This document shows, piece after piece, positions 1-8,905 of a DNA stretch of 64,000 nt; within the stretch, counting starts at the first letter, position 1; the number at the start of each line of letters is the position of its first letter. Below the pieces are notes generated by a model that was given only the letters and a program-made list of their open reading frames with translations, searched no databases and was not told where the DNA came from. Made by a program: the position numbers and the translations under genes. The stretch comes from Clostridia bacterium (GTDB lineage: Bacteria > Bacillota > Clostridia > Oscillospirales > Acutalibacteraceae): contig JAFVVQ010000059.1 in assembly GCA_017502085.1 (NCBI GenBank), positions 59,204 to 123,203 on the forward strand. The letters run 5' to 3'.

Positions 1-658
1 CATCGGATTCGACAACGCCCTTCTTGATGGTGATAACTCGCTTGTTGAAGCACTTGACGAGACTCTGCTCATGAGTAACCATGATAACCGTTGTACCCGC
101 CTCATTAAGACGCATAAGCATATCAACGATTTCGTAGCTCATCTGAGGGTCAACGTTACCCGTAGGTTCGTCCGCGATAATAATTTCGGCATTGTTGACG
201 AGAGCTCTTGCAAGAGCAACTCTCTGCTGTTCGCCGCCCGAAAGCTCTGCGGGATAATTTTTTCCCTTATCGCTCAGACCCATAAGGCTGAGCACGTAGG
301 GCACTCTGCGACGGATTTTCTTTTCCGCAGTGCCGATAACACGCATGGCAAACGCAACGTTGTCATAGACGGTCATATTTGGAATAAGTCGGAAATCCTG
401 GAAAACGATTCCGAGTGAACGTCGGAATTCGGGAATATCCCTGTTTTTTATGGTGTTCAGATTAACACCGTTGATGACGATACTGCCCGACGATGCAACT
501 TCTTCACGCATCATCAGTTTAAGAAACGTACTTTTACCCGCACCCGATGCACCGACAACAAAAACGAATTCACCTTTATTGATGGTTATGTTGACATCTT
601 TGAGTGCATATGTACTCGCACCGTCATATTTTTTACTGACATTGTTAAACTCTATCAC
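1..658 (-). CDS. ftsE: Cell-division ABC transporter ATPase FtsE (3' end cut by window)
   Basis: The minus strand encodes an ABC ATPase of the FtsE type, which with FtsX links the divisome to peptidoglycan hydrolases at the membrane. Reading from the start I see IEFNNVSKKYDG, Walker A GASGAGKST about residue 37, the Q-loop VFQDFRL, signature LSGGEQQR and Walker B IIIADEPTGNVD, followed by the switch histidine in VTHE. The GTG start at 658 follows AAGGATGA by a normal distance; the nearby ATG is out of frame and meets a stop at once. The C-terminus runs off position 1, where ftsX would be expected next. The compact single-domain layout and the wording of the motifs fit FtsE better than a LolD-type ATPase, but the two families are close. 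Confidence 0.88.
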   Translation of the reverse strand, partial: MIEFNNVSKKYDGASTYALKDVNITINKGEFVFVVGASGAGKSTFLKLMMREEVASSGSIVINGVNLNTIKNRDIPEFRRSLGIVFQDFRLIPNMTVYDNVAFAMRVIGTAEKKIRRRVPYVLSLMGLSDKGKNYPAELSGGEQQRVALARALVNNAEIIIADEPTGNVDPQMSYEIVDMLMRLNEAGTTVIMVTHEQSLVKCFNKRVITIKKGVVESD

Positions 659-742
659 ATTATCATCCTTAATGTAAGTATGGGTGGGCAAGGAAAACTT
701 GCCCCTTCGCCTGCCGCAAAAAGGCTGAACTGATTTTTTCTT

Positions 743-1825
743 TTAATATTTAACCGGCTTTGCGTCAAGATACTTCTTGACCATAAGAGCTACTTTGAAC
801 ACGATAGCATCGTCAAACTCACGCAGATCAAGACCCGTGAGTTTCTTGATCTTCTCAAGTCTGTAAACAAGAGTGTTTCTGTGAACAAACAGCTTTCTGG
901 AAGTTTCCGAAACATTGAGATTGTTCTCGAAGAACTTCTGGATTGTAAACAGAGTTTCGTGGTCAAGACTCTCAATCGAACCTCTCTTGAATACTTCTCT
1001 GAGGAACATATCACAAAGAGTTGTGGGAAGCTGATAGATGAGTCTTGCGATGCCGAGATTCTCGTAGCTGACGATTGTCTTTTCAGTATCGAACACTTTG
1101 CCGACCTCAAGAGCAATCTGTGCTTCTTTAAAGGAACGTGCAAGATCCTTGATACCTTCGATGGTTGTGCCGATACCGACAAGAACGTGGGTATAAAGCT
1201 CGGTGCTCAGTGAATCTGAAATTGAGCGTGCAAGCTTTTCGAGATCCTTTGTTTCAATATTGCTTCTGACTTCCTTGACGATAGCAATATCTCTTTCATT
1301 AATATTGATGACAAAATCCTTGTTCTTGTCGGGGAAGAGATTCTGAACAGCATCAAAAACAGCCGCATCGTTATGATCGGTGATTCTGATGAGCAGAACA
1401 ACTCTCGTTGCATCCGCATTGAAGCGGAGTTCCCTTGACTTAAGATAGATGTCACCGGGCAGAATATTATCAAGAATTACGTTCTTGATAAAGTTGCCTC
1501 TGTCAAACTTCTCCTCATAATACTGCTTGAGATTTTCGAGCGATACACAGCAGATAGCCGCAAACTTGCCTGCAAGCTCGTCGATACCCTCAACAAAAAC
1601 CGCATATTCAGTCTGAATCTGCGTTCCGAAATTGCAGAATGTGCAGTTATTGATATAATGCAGTTCGCCGTCTGCGAAAACCTCGGAGGCATTGGAAATG
1701 ACCTCACCGATTTTGCTCAGCTCACTGCAGGCGATAACCGTACCTGTTTCGTCAATTACACCCAGAGTTCTGCCGACTGCATCTTTCATCTGGTGAACAA
1801 GACCCTGGAAAATTCTGTTTGACAT
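743..1825 (-). CDS. PucR/CdaR-type transcriptional regulator
   Basis: A 360-residue protein whose last ~60 residues form a PucR-type helix-turn-helix (NLNVSETSRKLFVHRNTLVY, then RLEKIKKLTGLDL). The middle (~120-280) resembles the GGDEF-like linker of CdaR-family regulators. The N-terminal ~110 residues are a probable ligand-sensing domain with a CTFCNF cysteine pair near residue 62, which might bind metal or sense redox. It lies 84 bp upstream of ftsE on the same strand, so co-transcription is possible. The effector is unknown; classical members sense sugar diacids or purines, but this placement next to ftsE suggests a different role. Family assignment is firm, function is not. Confidence 0.8.
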   Translation of the reverse strand: MSNRIFQGLVHQMKDAVGRTLGVIDETGTVIACSELSKIGEVISNASEVFADGELHYINNCTFCNFGTQIQTEYAVFVEGIDELAGKFAAICCVSLENLKQYYEEKFDRGNFIKNVILDNILPGDIYLKSRELRFNADATRVVLLIRITDHNDAAVFDAVQNLFPDKNKDFVININERDIAIVKEVRSNIETKDLEKLARSISDSLSTELYTHVLVGIGTTIEGIKDLARSFKEAQIALEVGKVFDTEKTIVSYENLGIARLIYQLPTTLCDMFLREVFKRGSIESLDHETLFTIQKFFENNLNVSETSRKLFVHRNTLVYRLEKIKKLTGLDLREFDDAIVFKVALMVKKYLDAKPVKY

Positions 1826-2353
1826 AATAATTACCCCTCATCTGATTTGTTTTTTGACTTTCCGTTATTTTAGACAAAATGACCATCGGGACATATACAT
1901 TTTACACAACAACCCGCCTTATTGCAAGAGAAATCCGCAGATTTTTTAAAAAAATTTTTAAATTTATTGTGAATTCGACTCGCAAACAACAAATAATTTA
2001 TTAATTTTTAACAAATTTTTACTTTTTTGTCTGTGTCAAAAAAATCTTTGTTGCACAGCGGCAAAAACCCGAAAAGCCGTAAATATCAACAAATTTCGGC
2101 TCTTCAATTTGTAGATTATGCCCTCTGCACGTCAGATTTTTCCCGATGATGCATTTTTCTTTCGTCAAAATGATAATTGCGGATTTTACATCCTTTTTCG
2201 CCGCATTTTTGATCCTTCAATGTATGTTTTCTCTGTTTTAGCAACTGATTTTTATGGCATACTAATTCCGTAATTCAAAATAACGTATGGATTCACTTTC
2301 GTTCAAGCCGTCAGACTTCTTCAAAAAATATTAAAATTTTATTGATTTGGGTC
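1826..2353. other. AT-rich intergenic stretch without a recognised gene
   Basis: About 530 bp between the PucR-type gene (leftward) and the murA promoter (rightward). It is AT-rich with many A and T runs. The only structure I noted is an imperfect hairpin near 2072-2106 (GAAAAGCCG against CGGCTCTTC). No ORF with a ribosome binding site is visible. It presumably holds the leftward promoter and possibly a small RNA, which I cannot show. Confidence 0.4.
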
Positions 2354-2382
2354 TTTTCAAATACAATTTTTAGTGATATAAT
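2354..2382 (+). promoter_or_regulatory. Promoter of murA
   Basis: TTTTCA (2354-2359), 17-bp spacer, TATAAT (2377-2382) preceded by TGA, giving an extended -10. The predicted start of transcription is near 2389, leaving a leader of about 85 nt before the murA start. Confidence 0.65.
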
Positions 2383-2475
2383 GATTCAGTATTTAAAATC
2401 GATAATTATGCGATACTCACGATATTTGAATTTTACTTATGTTTTTGATATAAAAAAGTGAAAAGAGGGAGAGCT

Positions 2476-3768
2476 TTGGAAAAGATAATTATCAACGGTG
2501 GCACACCGCTCCGAGGCGAAGTTGAAATCAGCGGCGCCAAAAACGCTGCACTTGCAATCATTCCCGCAGCAATCCTTTCGCAGGATGTCTGCGTTATCGA
2601 GAATCTTCCGTTATCCATCAGTGACGTCTGCATAATGATGAAGATCCTCAACCAGCTCGGTGCGAGGGTCAAAATCATCAATAAGCACACTATCGAAATT
2701 GACGCGAGATCCGTAAATTCATACGTCATTTCAAACGATATGACGAAACATCTCCGTGCATCGTACTATTTCATCGGTGCTCTTCTCGGCAGATACGGCC
2801 GAGCAAAGGTTGCTCTGCCCGGCGGCTGTTACCTCGGTCCCAGACCCATAGACCAGCACATAAAGGGCTTCGAGGCTCTCGGCGCAACCGTCACAATCGA
2901 AGAAAATGCAATCGTCAACGCAAAAGCCGAAAACCTGACCGGTTCACCCGTCTATCTTGATATGGTTTCGGTCGGCGCAACCGTCAACGTGCTTCTCGCC
3001 GCCGTCAAGGCTACGGGATTGACCGTTATTGAAAACGCCGCAAAAGAGCCCCATATCGTTGATCTTGCAAACTTTCTCAATTCCATGGGTGCCGACGTCA
3101 GAGGCGCAGGTACCGATGTTATCAAGGTCCGCGGCGTCGAAAATCTCCACGGATGCACTTATTCCATCATCCCCGATCAGATCGAGGCGGGTACGTTTAT
3201 GGTCGCCGCTGCCGCAACAAAGGGCAACGTGCTCATAAAAAACGTTATCCCCAAGCATCTTGAATCCATTTCCACAAAGCTTGTCGAATGCGGAGCAGAG
3301 GTTGAAGAATTCGACGATGCTGTCAGAGTATCTCTCGGCGAACGCGCAGGCAAATGCAATATCAAGACAATGCCCCATCCCGGTTTTCCCACCGATATGC
3401 AGCCCCAGATGGCGGTACTTCTTGCACTTGCAGACGGTACAAGCATTATCTCCGAAAGCATCTGGTCAAATCGTTTCCGCTACGTTGAACAGCTCAACAG
3501 AATGGGTGCTTCCATTAAAGTTGACGGTCAGCTTGCAGTTGTTCAGGGTGTTGAACAGCTTATGGGTGCACCGGTCAAGGCGGATGACCTTCGTGCAGGT
3601 GCAGCTATGATTATCGCAGGTCTTGCGGCTTCAGGCACAACCGAAATCGAGGATATCCACCATATCGACAGAGGCTACGAAGACGTTGTTGCCAAATTCA
3701 GTTCACTCGGTGCAACCATTAAACGTGAGTTGCGTCCCGATCCCAACGAACTTAACGGAGCAAGCTGA
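2476..3768 (+). CDS. murA: UDP-N-acetylglucosamine 1-carboxyvinyltransferase MurA
   Basis: Catalyses the first committed step of peptidoglycan synthesis, transfer of enolpyruvate from PEP to UDP-GlcNAc in the cytoplasm. The 430-residue product has the N-terminal SGAKNAAL motif with its substrate-binding lysine, and the flexible loop LPGGCYLGPRPID with the catalytic Cys at residue 118, the target of fosfomycin. I place the start at TTG 2476 (protein begins MEKIIINGG) because GAGGGAG lies just upstream and family members begin this way. A GTG at 2458 would add six residues but has no ribosome binding site. Followed by a hairpin terminator and then walJ. Confidence 0.95.
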   Translation: MEKIIINGGTPLRGEVEISGAKNAALAIIPAAILSQDVCVIENLPLSISDVCIMMKILNQLGARVKIINKHTIEIDARSVNSYVISNDMTKHLRASYYFIGALLGRYGRAKVALPGGCYLGPRPIDQHIKGFEALGATVTIEENAIVNAKAENLTGSPVYLDMVSVGATVNVLLAAVKATGLTVIENAAKEPHIVDLANFLNSMGADVRGAGTDVIKVRGVENLHGCTYSIIPDQIEAGTFMVAAAATKGNVLIKNVIPKHLESISTKLVECGAEVEEFDDAVRVSLGERAGKCNIKTMPHPGFPTDMQPQMAVLLALADGTSIISESIWSNRFRYVEQLNRMGASIKVDGQLAVVQGVEQLMGAPVKADDLRAGAAMIIAGLAASGTTEIEDIHHIDRGYEDVVAKFSSLGATIKRELRPDPNELNGAS

Positions 3769-3805
3769 TCGCAATAATTTCTATGGTTTTATATAATTAA
3801 AGATC

Positions 3806-3840
3806 AACGGGTTGTTTCGGAGTGAAACAGCCCGTTTTCA
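3806..3840 (+). terminator. Hairpin terminator after murA
   Basis: A 13-bp stem (AACGGGTTGTTTC 3806-3818 with GAAACAGCCCGTT 3824-3836, one G-T pair) and a 5-nt loop, followed by a short TTTT. It sits only 11 bp before the next start codon, so it may act as a partial terminator or attenuator. Confidence 0.65.
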
Positions 3841-3851
3841 CAAGGTGAATT

Positions 3852-4637
3852 ATGGCTAAATTCTGTTCTCTCTATTCCTCGAGCAGCGGTAACTGCACAT
3901 ATATCGGCACATCAAAAGGCGGTGTTCTCATCGATATCGGCGTCAGCACAAAGCGTACCTGCGAAGCGCTCAACAATATCGGTGTTGATCCCTCGTCGAT
4001 ATCCGCAATTTTTATTACCCACGAGCACACTGACCATATCAGCGGTGTGAAAGTTTTTGCAAAAAAATACGGTACAATGGTCTATGCGACAGAAGGCACT
4101 CTCCTCGGAATGGAAGAAAAAGATGTCCTCGATCCTGTTATTCGGACAGAAGTTATTCCGTTCACGGGAATCGAAGCGGGCGGCATCTGGGTGCGACCTT
4201 TCTCTACTCCGCACGACAGCCGTGAAAGCTGCGGATACTCTGTGGTAACACCCGACGGAAGACGCATATCAGTTGCGACGGATATCGGAAGAATGACCGA
4301 CACGGTTATGAACGCAATACTCGGCAGTGAGCTTGTTCTGCTTGAATCCAACCATGACGTCGGAATGCTTCAGAACGGTCCGTATAATTTTCAGCTCAAG
4401 CAGAGAATTCTCTCGCCCATCGGTCACCTTTCCAACGAAAGCTGTGCAAAGGCTGCCGTGAAACTCGTTGAATCGGGCACAACAAGGCTCGTTCTCGGGC
4501 ATCTGAGCAAAGAGAACAACATTCCTTCACTCGCATATGAAACAACCCGTTCCGCAATGACCCTTGCGGGCGCAACCGAGGGTCGTGATTATCTGCTGAC
4601 CGTTGCGGGAGACCTGAATCCCGTTATCGCATTCTGA
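3852..4637 (+). CDS. walJ: WalJ/YycJ-type metallo-beta-lactamase-fold hydrolase
   Basis: A 261-residue MBL-fold protein with the metal motif THEHTDH at residues 56-62 and a further metal aspartate in ATDIGRM. The opening CSLYSSSSGNCTYI is typical of the YycJ/WalJ group, which in Bacillota is linked to the WalRK cell-wall system and to coordination of division with DNA replication; the natural substrate is not settled. AAGGTGA precedes the ATG. The stop is 11 bp from rlmH, matching the conserved walJ-rlmH order of Bacillota. No WalRK genes are in this window. Confidence 0.85.
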   Translation: MAKFCSLYSSSSGNCTYIGTSKGGVLIDIGVSTKRTCEALNNIGVDPSSISAIFITHEHTDHISGVKVFAKKYGTMVYATEGTLLGMEEKDVLDPVIRTEVIPFTGIEAGGIWVRPFSTPHDSRESCGYSVVTPDGRRISVATDIGRMTDTVMNAILGSELVLLESNHDVGMLQNGPYNFQLKQRILSPIGHLSNESCAKAAVKLVESGTTRLVLGHLSKENNIPSLAYETTRSAMTLAGATEGRDYLLTVAGDLNPVIAF

Positions 4638-4648
4638 GGTGAATACAT

Positions 4649-5131
4649 ATGATAAATGTTAATATAATCTGTGTCGGCAAACTTAAAGAAGACTATCTGC
4701 GTGCCGCTTGCGCGGAATATCAGAAACGCCTCGGTGCGTTCTGCCGGTTGAATATTTTTGAACTTACTCCCGCACGTCTGCCCGAAAACCCCAACGAATC
4801 ACAGATTGCCTCTGCGTTATCGGATGAAGCAGACAGAATTCTGGCAAAGATTTCAAATTCCGATGCGGTCTTTGCGATGTGCATTGAAGGTAAGATGCTG
4901 TCCTCCGAAGCGCTTTCCGCTGAAATCGACAAACTCGGCGTTTCCGGTTTCGGAACGGTATCATTTATTATCGGAGGTTCTCACGGCCTCGATCAGAAAG
5001 TCAAAAGCAGGGCAAAATACCGTCTCTCAATGAGTCCGATGACCTTTCCGCATCAGCTTGCGAGGGTTATGTTGCTCGAACAGATTTACCGTTCATTTAT
5101 GATTTCAAGCGGCGGCAAATATCACAAATGA
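4649..5131 (+). CDS. rlmH: 23S rRNA pseudouridine-1915 N3-methyltransferase RlmH
   Basis: A 160-residue SPOUT-class methyltransferase that methylates pseudouridine 1915 in helix 69 of 23S rRNA, acting on assembled 70S ribosomes. Visible marks are the start INVNIICVGKLKEDYL, the SAM-binding knot loop IIGGSHGLD (107-115), MTFPHQLARVMLLEQIYRSF-type C-terminal helix and the terminal GGKYHK, whose YHK end is diagnostic. Full length for the family. Probably translated from the walJ transcript. Confidence 0.93.
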   Translation: MINVNIICVGKLKEDYLRAACAEYQKRLGAFCRLNIFELTPARLPENPNESQIASALSDEADRILAKISNSDAVFAMCIEGKMLSSEALSAEIDKLGVSGFGTVSFIIGGSHGLDQKVKSRAKYRLSMSPMTFPHQLARVMLLEQIYRSFMISSGGKYHK

Positions 5132-5255
5132 TATGACCCTATTTATTTTTGATATGGTAAAGGCCGAAATATTCGGCAGAATTGCACCCTTTTTAACGGG
5201 TTTGCGATAAAATTTGTTCAGATTACCAAATATTGATAATAAATCAAAAAAACAG

Positions 5256-5284
5256 TTGCATATTTGTGAAAAACTGTTTAAAAT
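5256..5284 (+). promoter_or_regulatory. Promoter of gap
   Basis: TTGCAT (5256-5261), 17-bp spacer, TAAAAT (5279-5284), about 47 bp before the ATG of the GAPDH gene, whose Shine-Dalgarno GGAGG is near-perfect. Confidence 0.65.
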
Positions 5285-5330
5285 AAGTATTGGCAAAAAT
5301 TAAAAAACTATTTTTTTGGAGGTAATTCCC

Positions 5331-6368
5331 ATGGCAGTTAAAGTTGCAATTAACGGTTTCGGCCGCATCGGCCGTCTCGCATTCCGTCAGATGTTCGGCG
5401 CAGAAGGCTACGAAGTAGTTGCTATCAACGACCTTACAAAGCCCTCAATGCTCGCTACTCTTCTCAAGTATGACACCGCTCAGGGCGGTTACTGCGGCTA
5501 CATCGGTCAGAACGCTCATACCGTTTCCGCTGATGACGAAGCAGGCACACTTACAGTTGACGGCAAGACTCTCAAAATCTATGCAATGGCTAACGCTGCA
5601 GAGCTCCCCTGGAGCGAAATCGGTGTTGACGTTGTTCTTGAATGCACAGGTTTCTACTGCTCAAAGGCAAAGAGCCAGGCTCACATCGATGCAGGTGCAA
5701 AGAAGGTTGTTATTTCCGCTCCCGCAGGCAACGACCTTCCCACAATCGTTTACAGCGTAAACGAAAATACTCTTACAGCTGAAGATACAATCATCTCTGC
5801 TGCTTCCTGCACAACAAACTGCCTTGCTCCCATGGCTAAGGCTCTCAACGAATATGCTCCCATCCAGAGCGGTATCATGACAACTGTTCATGCTTACACA
5901 GGCGACCAGATGATCCTTGACGGTCCTCACAGAAAGGGCGACCTTCGCCGTGCACGTGCAGGCGCTGCTAACATCGTTCCCAACTCAACAGGCGCTGCAA
6001 AGGCTATCGGTCTTGTTATCCCCGAACTCAACGGCAAGCTCATCGGCTCCGCACAGAGAGTTCCCACACCCACAGGCTCAACAACTATCCTTGTTGCTGT
6101 TGTTAAGGGTCAGGATATCACAGTTGACGGCATTAACGCTGCTATGAAGGCTGCTGCTAACGATTCCTTCGGCTACAACGAAGAGCAGATCGTTTCATCT
6201 GACGTTATCGGTATGCGTTACGGCTCACTCTTCGATGCAACTCAGACAATGGTTGCTAAGATTGATGACGACACATATCAGGTACAGGTTGTTTCATGGT
6301 ATGACAACGAAAACAGCTACACAAGCCAGATGGTTCGTACAATCAAGTACTTCGCAGAGCTTGCATAA
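5331..6368 (+). CDS. gap: Glyceraldehyde-3-phosphate dehydrogenase, type I
   Basis: A 345-residue glycolytic enzyme that oxidises glyceraldehyde-3-phosphate to 1,3-bisphosphoglycerate with NAD. The N-terminus carries the NAD-binding INGFGRIGR (residues 7-15). The catalytic cysteine is residue 160 in [12 protein letters not shown], and the family HAYTGDQ and SWYDNENSY motifs are intact. ATG 5331 with GGAGG eight bases upstream is the clear start; an in-frame TTG at 5316 lies inside the ribosome binding site region. The gene stands alone, with its own promoter and terminator. Its codons favour a narrow set ending in C and T, as expected for a highly expressed gene. Confidence 0.96.
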   Translation: MAVKVAINGFGRIGRLAFRQMFGAEGYEVVAINDLTKPSMLATLLKYDTAQGGYCGYIGQNAHTVSADDEAGTLTVDGKTLKIYAMANAAELPWSEIGVDVVLECTGFYCSKAKSQAHIDAGAKKVVISAPAGNDLPTIVYSVNENTLTAEDTIISAASCTTNCLAPMAKALNEYAPIQSGIMTTVHAYTGDQMILDGPHRKGDLRRARAGAANIVPNSTGAAKAIGLVIPELNGKLIGSAQRVPTPTGSTTILVAVVKGQDITVDGINAAMKAAANDSFGYNEEQIVSSDVIGMRYGSLFDATQTMVAKIDDDTYQVQVVSWYDNENSYTSQMVRTIKYFAELA

Positions 6369-6388
6369 TTTAAGCTGAATTAAACTCC

Positions 6389-6425
6389 AAGGGTCGGCGT
6401 CAAAACCGACCCTTTTGTTCTTTTT
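6389..6425 (+). terminator. Terminator of gap
   Basis: Perfect 9-bp stem AAGGGTCGG (6389-6397) with CCGACCCTT (6406-6414), 8-nt loop, then a T-rich run. Confidence 0.85.
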
Positions 6426-6449
6426 GTTTTTCTCTCTTCACTTATAATC

Positions 6450-6700
6450 AGGTGCGGACTCAGTCCGCCCTCAACTATTCACTTTTCACTCAAGTTACTC
6501 TTCACTCAAAACGGGTGTGGGCGCAGCCCACCCTTAACTCTTCACTATTCACTTAAGTTACTCTTCACTCAAATCGGGTGTGGGCAACGCCCACCCTCAA
6601 CTATTCACTTTTCACTCAAGTTACTTTTCACTCAAAACGGGTGTGGGCAACGCCCGCCCTTAACTCTTCACTATTCACTTAAGTTACTTTTCACTTTAAA
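6450..6700 (+). repeat. Four tandem copies of a 63-bp hairpin-bearing repeat
   Basis: Copies begin at 6450, 6513, 6576 and 6639. Each opens with a GC-rich palindrome (for example GGGTGTGGGC with GCCCACCC) and continues with an AT-rich tail made of ACTCTTCACT or ACTATTCACT words ending near TTCACTCAAA. Copies 1 and 3 share one tail variant (TCAACTATTCACTTTTCACT) and copies 2 and 4 the other (TTAACTCTTCACTATTCACT). The array therefore looks like a 126-bp dimer that was duplicated. The last copy runs into the ribosome binding site of the next gene. No coding potential. Confidence 0.9.
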
Positions 6701-6709
6701 GGGGTCATT

Positions 6710-7432
6710 ATGGGACTTAAACGCCTTGACAAACTGATAGCTCTCAACTGCAACGTTTCCCGAAAGGATGCGCGTAAACTGATAAAAGATTCCGCCGTTA
6801 CCGTTAACGGACGGATTTGTCTGCGTGCGGAAGAACTGATTGATATTGATGCGGATGACGTTTCTGTAAAGGGATACAGCTTTACAATCAAAGAGCATAT
6901 CTACATTATGCTCAACAAACCGAAGGGTGTTGTCAGCGCAACAAGAGACCCCGCCAAGAAAACGGTTATCGACATAATACCCGATAGCCTGAAAAGAAAA
7001 TCGCTTTTCCCTTGCGGCAGACTCGACAGAGACACAACAGGTCTGCTGATTATAACCGACGACGGTGCTTATGCCCACAGAATTATGAGTCCTTCTCACC
7101 ACGTTTATAAAACCTACGAAGCAATTTTATCCTTCCCTCTTTATGATGAAGACATTGTCAGACTTGAATCGGGAATCACGCTCGATGACGGCACCGAATG
7201 TCTCCCTGCAAAAGTAGAACCTTTTACAGATAACGGTCTGCCTGCCGCACGCATCTGCATCCGAGAGGGCAATTACCATCAGGTGAAGAGAATGTTTGCC
7301 GCTGTCGGGAATCACGTTGAACAGCTTCGCAGAATTCAGATCGGGTCTCTGCGCCTCGACCCTAAACTTCCCGAAGGCGAAAGCAGAGAGATGACGGAAG
7401 AAGAAATGCAGCTCGTCTTTATAGATCAATAA
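6710..7432 (+). CDS. Ribosomal small-subunit pseudouridine synthase, RsuA family
   Basis: A 240-residue RsuA/RluB/E/F-family pseudouridine synthase. It has an N-terminal S4-like RNA-binding domain (residues ~1-58) followed by the catalytic domain. The motif GRLDRDTTGLL begins at residue 103 and carries the catalytic Asp106. EGNYHQVKRMFAAVGNHV near the C-terminus is the usual second signature. By size and motif wording RsuA (16S U516) is the most likely specificity, though RluB/E/F relatives cannot be excluded. AAGGGG precedes the ATG, directly after the 63-bp repeat array. Confidence 0.85.
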   Translation: MGLKRLDKLIALNCNVSRKDARKLIKDSAVTVNGRICLRAEELIDIDADDVSVKGYSFTIKEHIYIMLNKPKGVVSATRDPAKKTVIDIIPDSLKRKSLFPCGRLDRDTTGLLIITDDGAYAHRIMSPSHHVYKTYEAILSFPLYDEDIVRLESGITLDDGTECLPAKVEPFTDNGLPAARICIREGNYHQVKRMFAAVGNHVEQLRRIQIGSLRLDPKLPEGESREMTEEEMQLVFIDQ

Positions 7433-7516
7433 AAATAAATATGAAATAATACACATTACCGACATCCTTTCCGCATAGAATTCTATTATTCTGTCCGAAT
7501 GAAAGGATGCGGTAGT

Positions 7517-8350
7517 GTGTTTGTTGTTTTATGCCCCGTTGCTCCCGAAACGGGTTACCTTAAACGAAAGAAGCAGTTGAAAGCTCTTGCCCGTGCACCC
7601 GCGGTTATGCACAGAAATTTTTCTGTTTTTCCATTCTGCACGGTTGATTTCAGCGAGGGGAAAAACGGGATAAACTGGGATGAAATTGAAGAAAAATGCG
7701 GCAGATATTCCTCAAGAATCGTTGCTCCGAAAAGCGTTTACCTGCCCGACAACAAAGGATTGAAACGGTATGTTCCTGCCGCATTTCTGCCTCATCTTAT
7801 TTTCAATACAGCAAAAAGAATCATCTCGGATGCGACTGCACCGGTTGACGCCTTCTGTATTACCGTCACCGACAGAAACGGTATCTGCACTTCAAAAATC
7901 CACTCGCTTTTACCGCTTTGCTCTGTGGTGAGAGTCATCACCTCGAAGCCCGAAAAATATGCCGATGCCTGTGAAAAGGCCCTTGATTTATACGGTGCAA
8001 CACTGATAATCCGACCCGATTACGAGCCGACACACAAACCCGATATCGTCATCTGTTGTGACGGTGCGGCAAATGCCTCAATGAGCAATGCAGCGGTCTT
8101 CACAAACAGAAAGCGTACGTGCGGCAAAATCAGATTCTGCGGGAACGGCATAACCCTGACCGAAAAGCACCGCAACTTTCTTCCCGAAAGCATTGATCCG
8201 CTTGACTTCGCAGGTGCTTTGACGGAGTTTTGCGGTTGCAGGGATTACGCCGATTCAGGCTTCTCGGATATCGATATCAGTTGCGGAAAATGTGTTTCTC
8301 CGTCCCCCGAAAGATGCCTGCTGTGTCACATCGCAGATGCTCACAGCTAA
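7517..8350 (+). CDS. Unrecognised protein with Rossmann-like middle and Cys-rich C-terminus
   Basis: I do not recognise this 277-residue protein. It opens FVVLCPVAPETGYLKRKKQL. A beta-alpha-beta-like middle (VVRVITSKPEKYADACEKAL, then LDLYGATLIIRP and DIVICCDGAA) resembles a nucleotide-binding or glycosyltransferase-like fold. The C-terminus holds CGCRDY, ISCGKC and CLLCH, six cysteines in about 45 residues, possibly a metal site. I prefer GTG 7517, which has AAAGGA about nine bases upstream, over ATG 7499, which has no ribosome binding site. It lies between the rsuA-type gene and greA, but with its own spacing, so no functional link is clear. Confidence 0.6.
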   Translation: MFVVLCPVAPETGYLKRKKQLKALARAPAVMHRNFSVFPFCTVDFSEGKNGINWDEIEEKCGRYSSRIVAPKSVYLPDNKGLKRYVPAAFLPHLIFNTAKRIISDATAPVDAFCITVTDRNGICTSKIHSLLPLCSVVRVITSKPEKYADACEKALDLYGATLIIRPDYEPTHKPDIVICCDGAANASMSNAAVFTNRKRTCGKIRFCGNGITLTEKHRNFLPESIDPLDFAGALTEFCGCRDYADSGFSDIDISCGKCVSPSPERCLLCHIADAHS

Positions 8351-8357
8351 TAAACAC

Positions 8358-8386
8358 TTGACAATATTATTAATATTATATATAAT
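8358..8386 (+). promoter_or_regulatory. Consensus promoter of greA
   Basis: TTGACA (8358-8363), 17-bp spacer, TATAAT (8381-8386): both hexamers match consensus. The leader to the greA ATG is about 42 nt and carries AAAGGAGAT. Confidence 0.85.
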
Positions 8387-8434
8387 AAATCAGCTAATAT
8401 TATTTTATAATTAATATAAAGGAGATATATCGAA

Positions 8435-8905
8435 ATGGAAAAACAAACCGTCTATACCCGTGAGGACTATAACAAATTAAGTGCTGAACTTAACAGACTC
8501 AAGACCGAAGGCAGAGACGAAATCGCTGAAAAGATCAAAGAAGCACGTTCACACGGTGACCTTTCCGAAAACGCCGAATACGATGAGGCTATGAACGAAC
8601 AGGCCAAGATGGAGGCTGAAATAGCCAAACTCGAAGCTGAACTCCGCAGTGCAAAAATCCTTGACGAAGAAGGTCTTTCAACAGACGTTGTTCTCATTGG
8701 TTCAAAGGTCAGACTCCTCGATATGGAATACAACGAAGAGGCTGAATACAAAATTCTCGGTAAAAGTGACATCGAACACGGTGTTATCTCCGACCTTTCA
8801 CCCGTCGGCTCCGCTATTATGAACAAGAAAGTCGGCGATATCGCAGACGTTCATACTCCCTCAGGCAAAGTCATCAAAATGAAGATTCTTGAAATCTCCA
8901 AATAA
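8435..8905 (+). CDS. greA: Transcription elongation factor GreA
   Basis: A 156-residue factor that enters the RNA polymerase secondary channel and stimulates cleavage of backtracked RNA. The N-terminal ~75 residues are a long charged coiled coil with the family motif HGDLSENAEYDEA, holding the acidic tip residues. The C-terminal half is the FKBP-like domain (VGSAIMNKKVGD and the terminal KMKILEISK). Length is standard. It is driven by a consensus promoter; lysS follows 98 bp later after a weak hairpin, so the two may be partly co-transcribed. Confidence 0.96.
   Translation: MEKQTVYTREDYNKLSAELNRLKTEGRDEIAEKIKEARSHGDLSENAEYDEAMNEQAKMEAEIAKLEAELRSAKILDEEGLSTDVVLIGSKVRLLDMEYNEEAEYKILGKSDIEHGVISDLSPVGSAIMNKKVGDIADVHTPSGKVIKMKILEISK

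Noticed and set aside
71-418. A 115-codon plus-strand ORF over the left end
   Set aside because: It is the antisense shadow of ftsE, whose Walker A, signature and Walker B motifs are read on the minus strand.
2944-3378. A 144-codon minus-strand ORF inside murA
   Set aside because: Antisense to a clear MurA with intact catalytic loop; no ribosome binding site or family motif.
5163-5177. A terminator after rlmH (GCCGAA/TTCGGC hairpin)
   Set aside because: The stem is only 6 bp and no T-run follows it closely, so the call is too weak.
6450-6700. A CRISPR array
   Set aside because: The units are directly adjacent with no unique spacers, and there are no cas genes; it is a simple tandem repeat.
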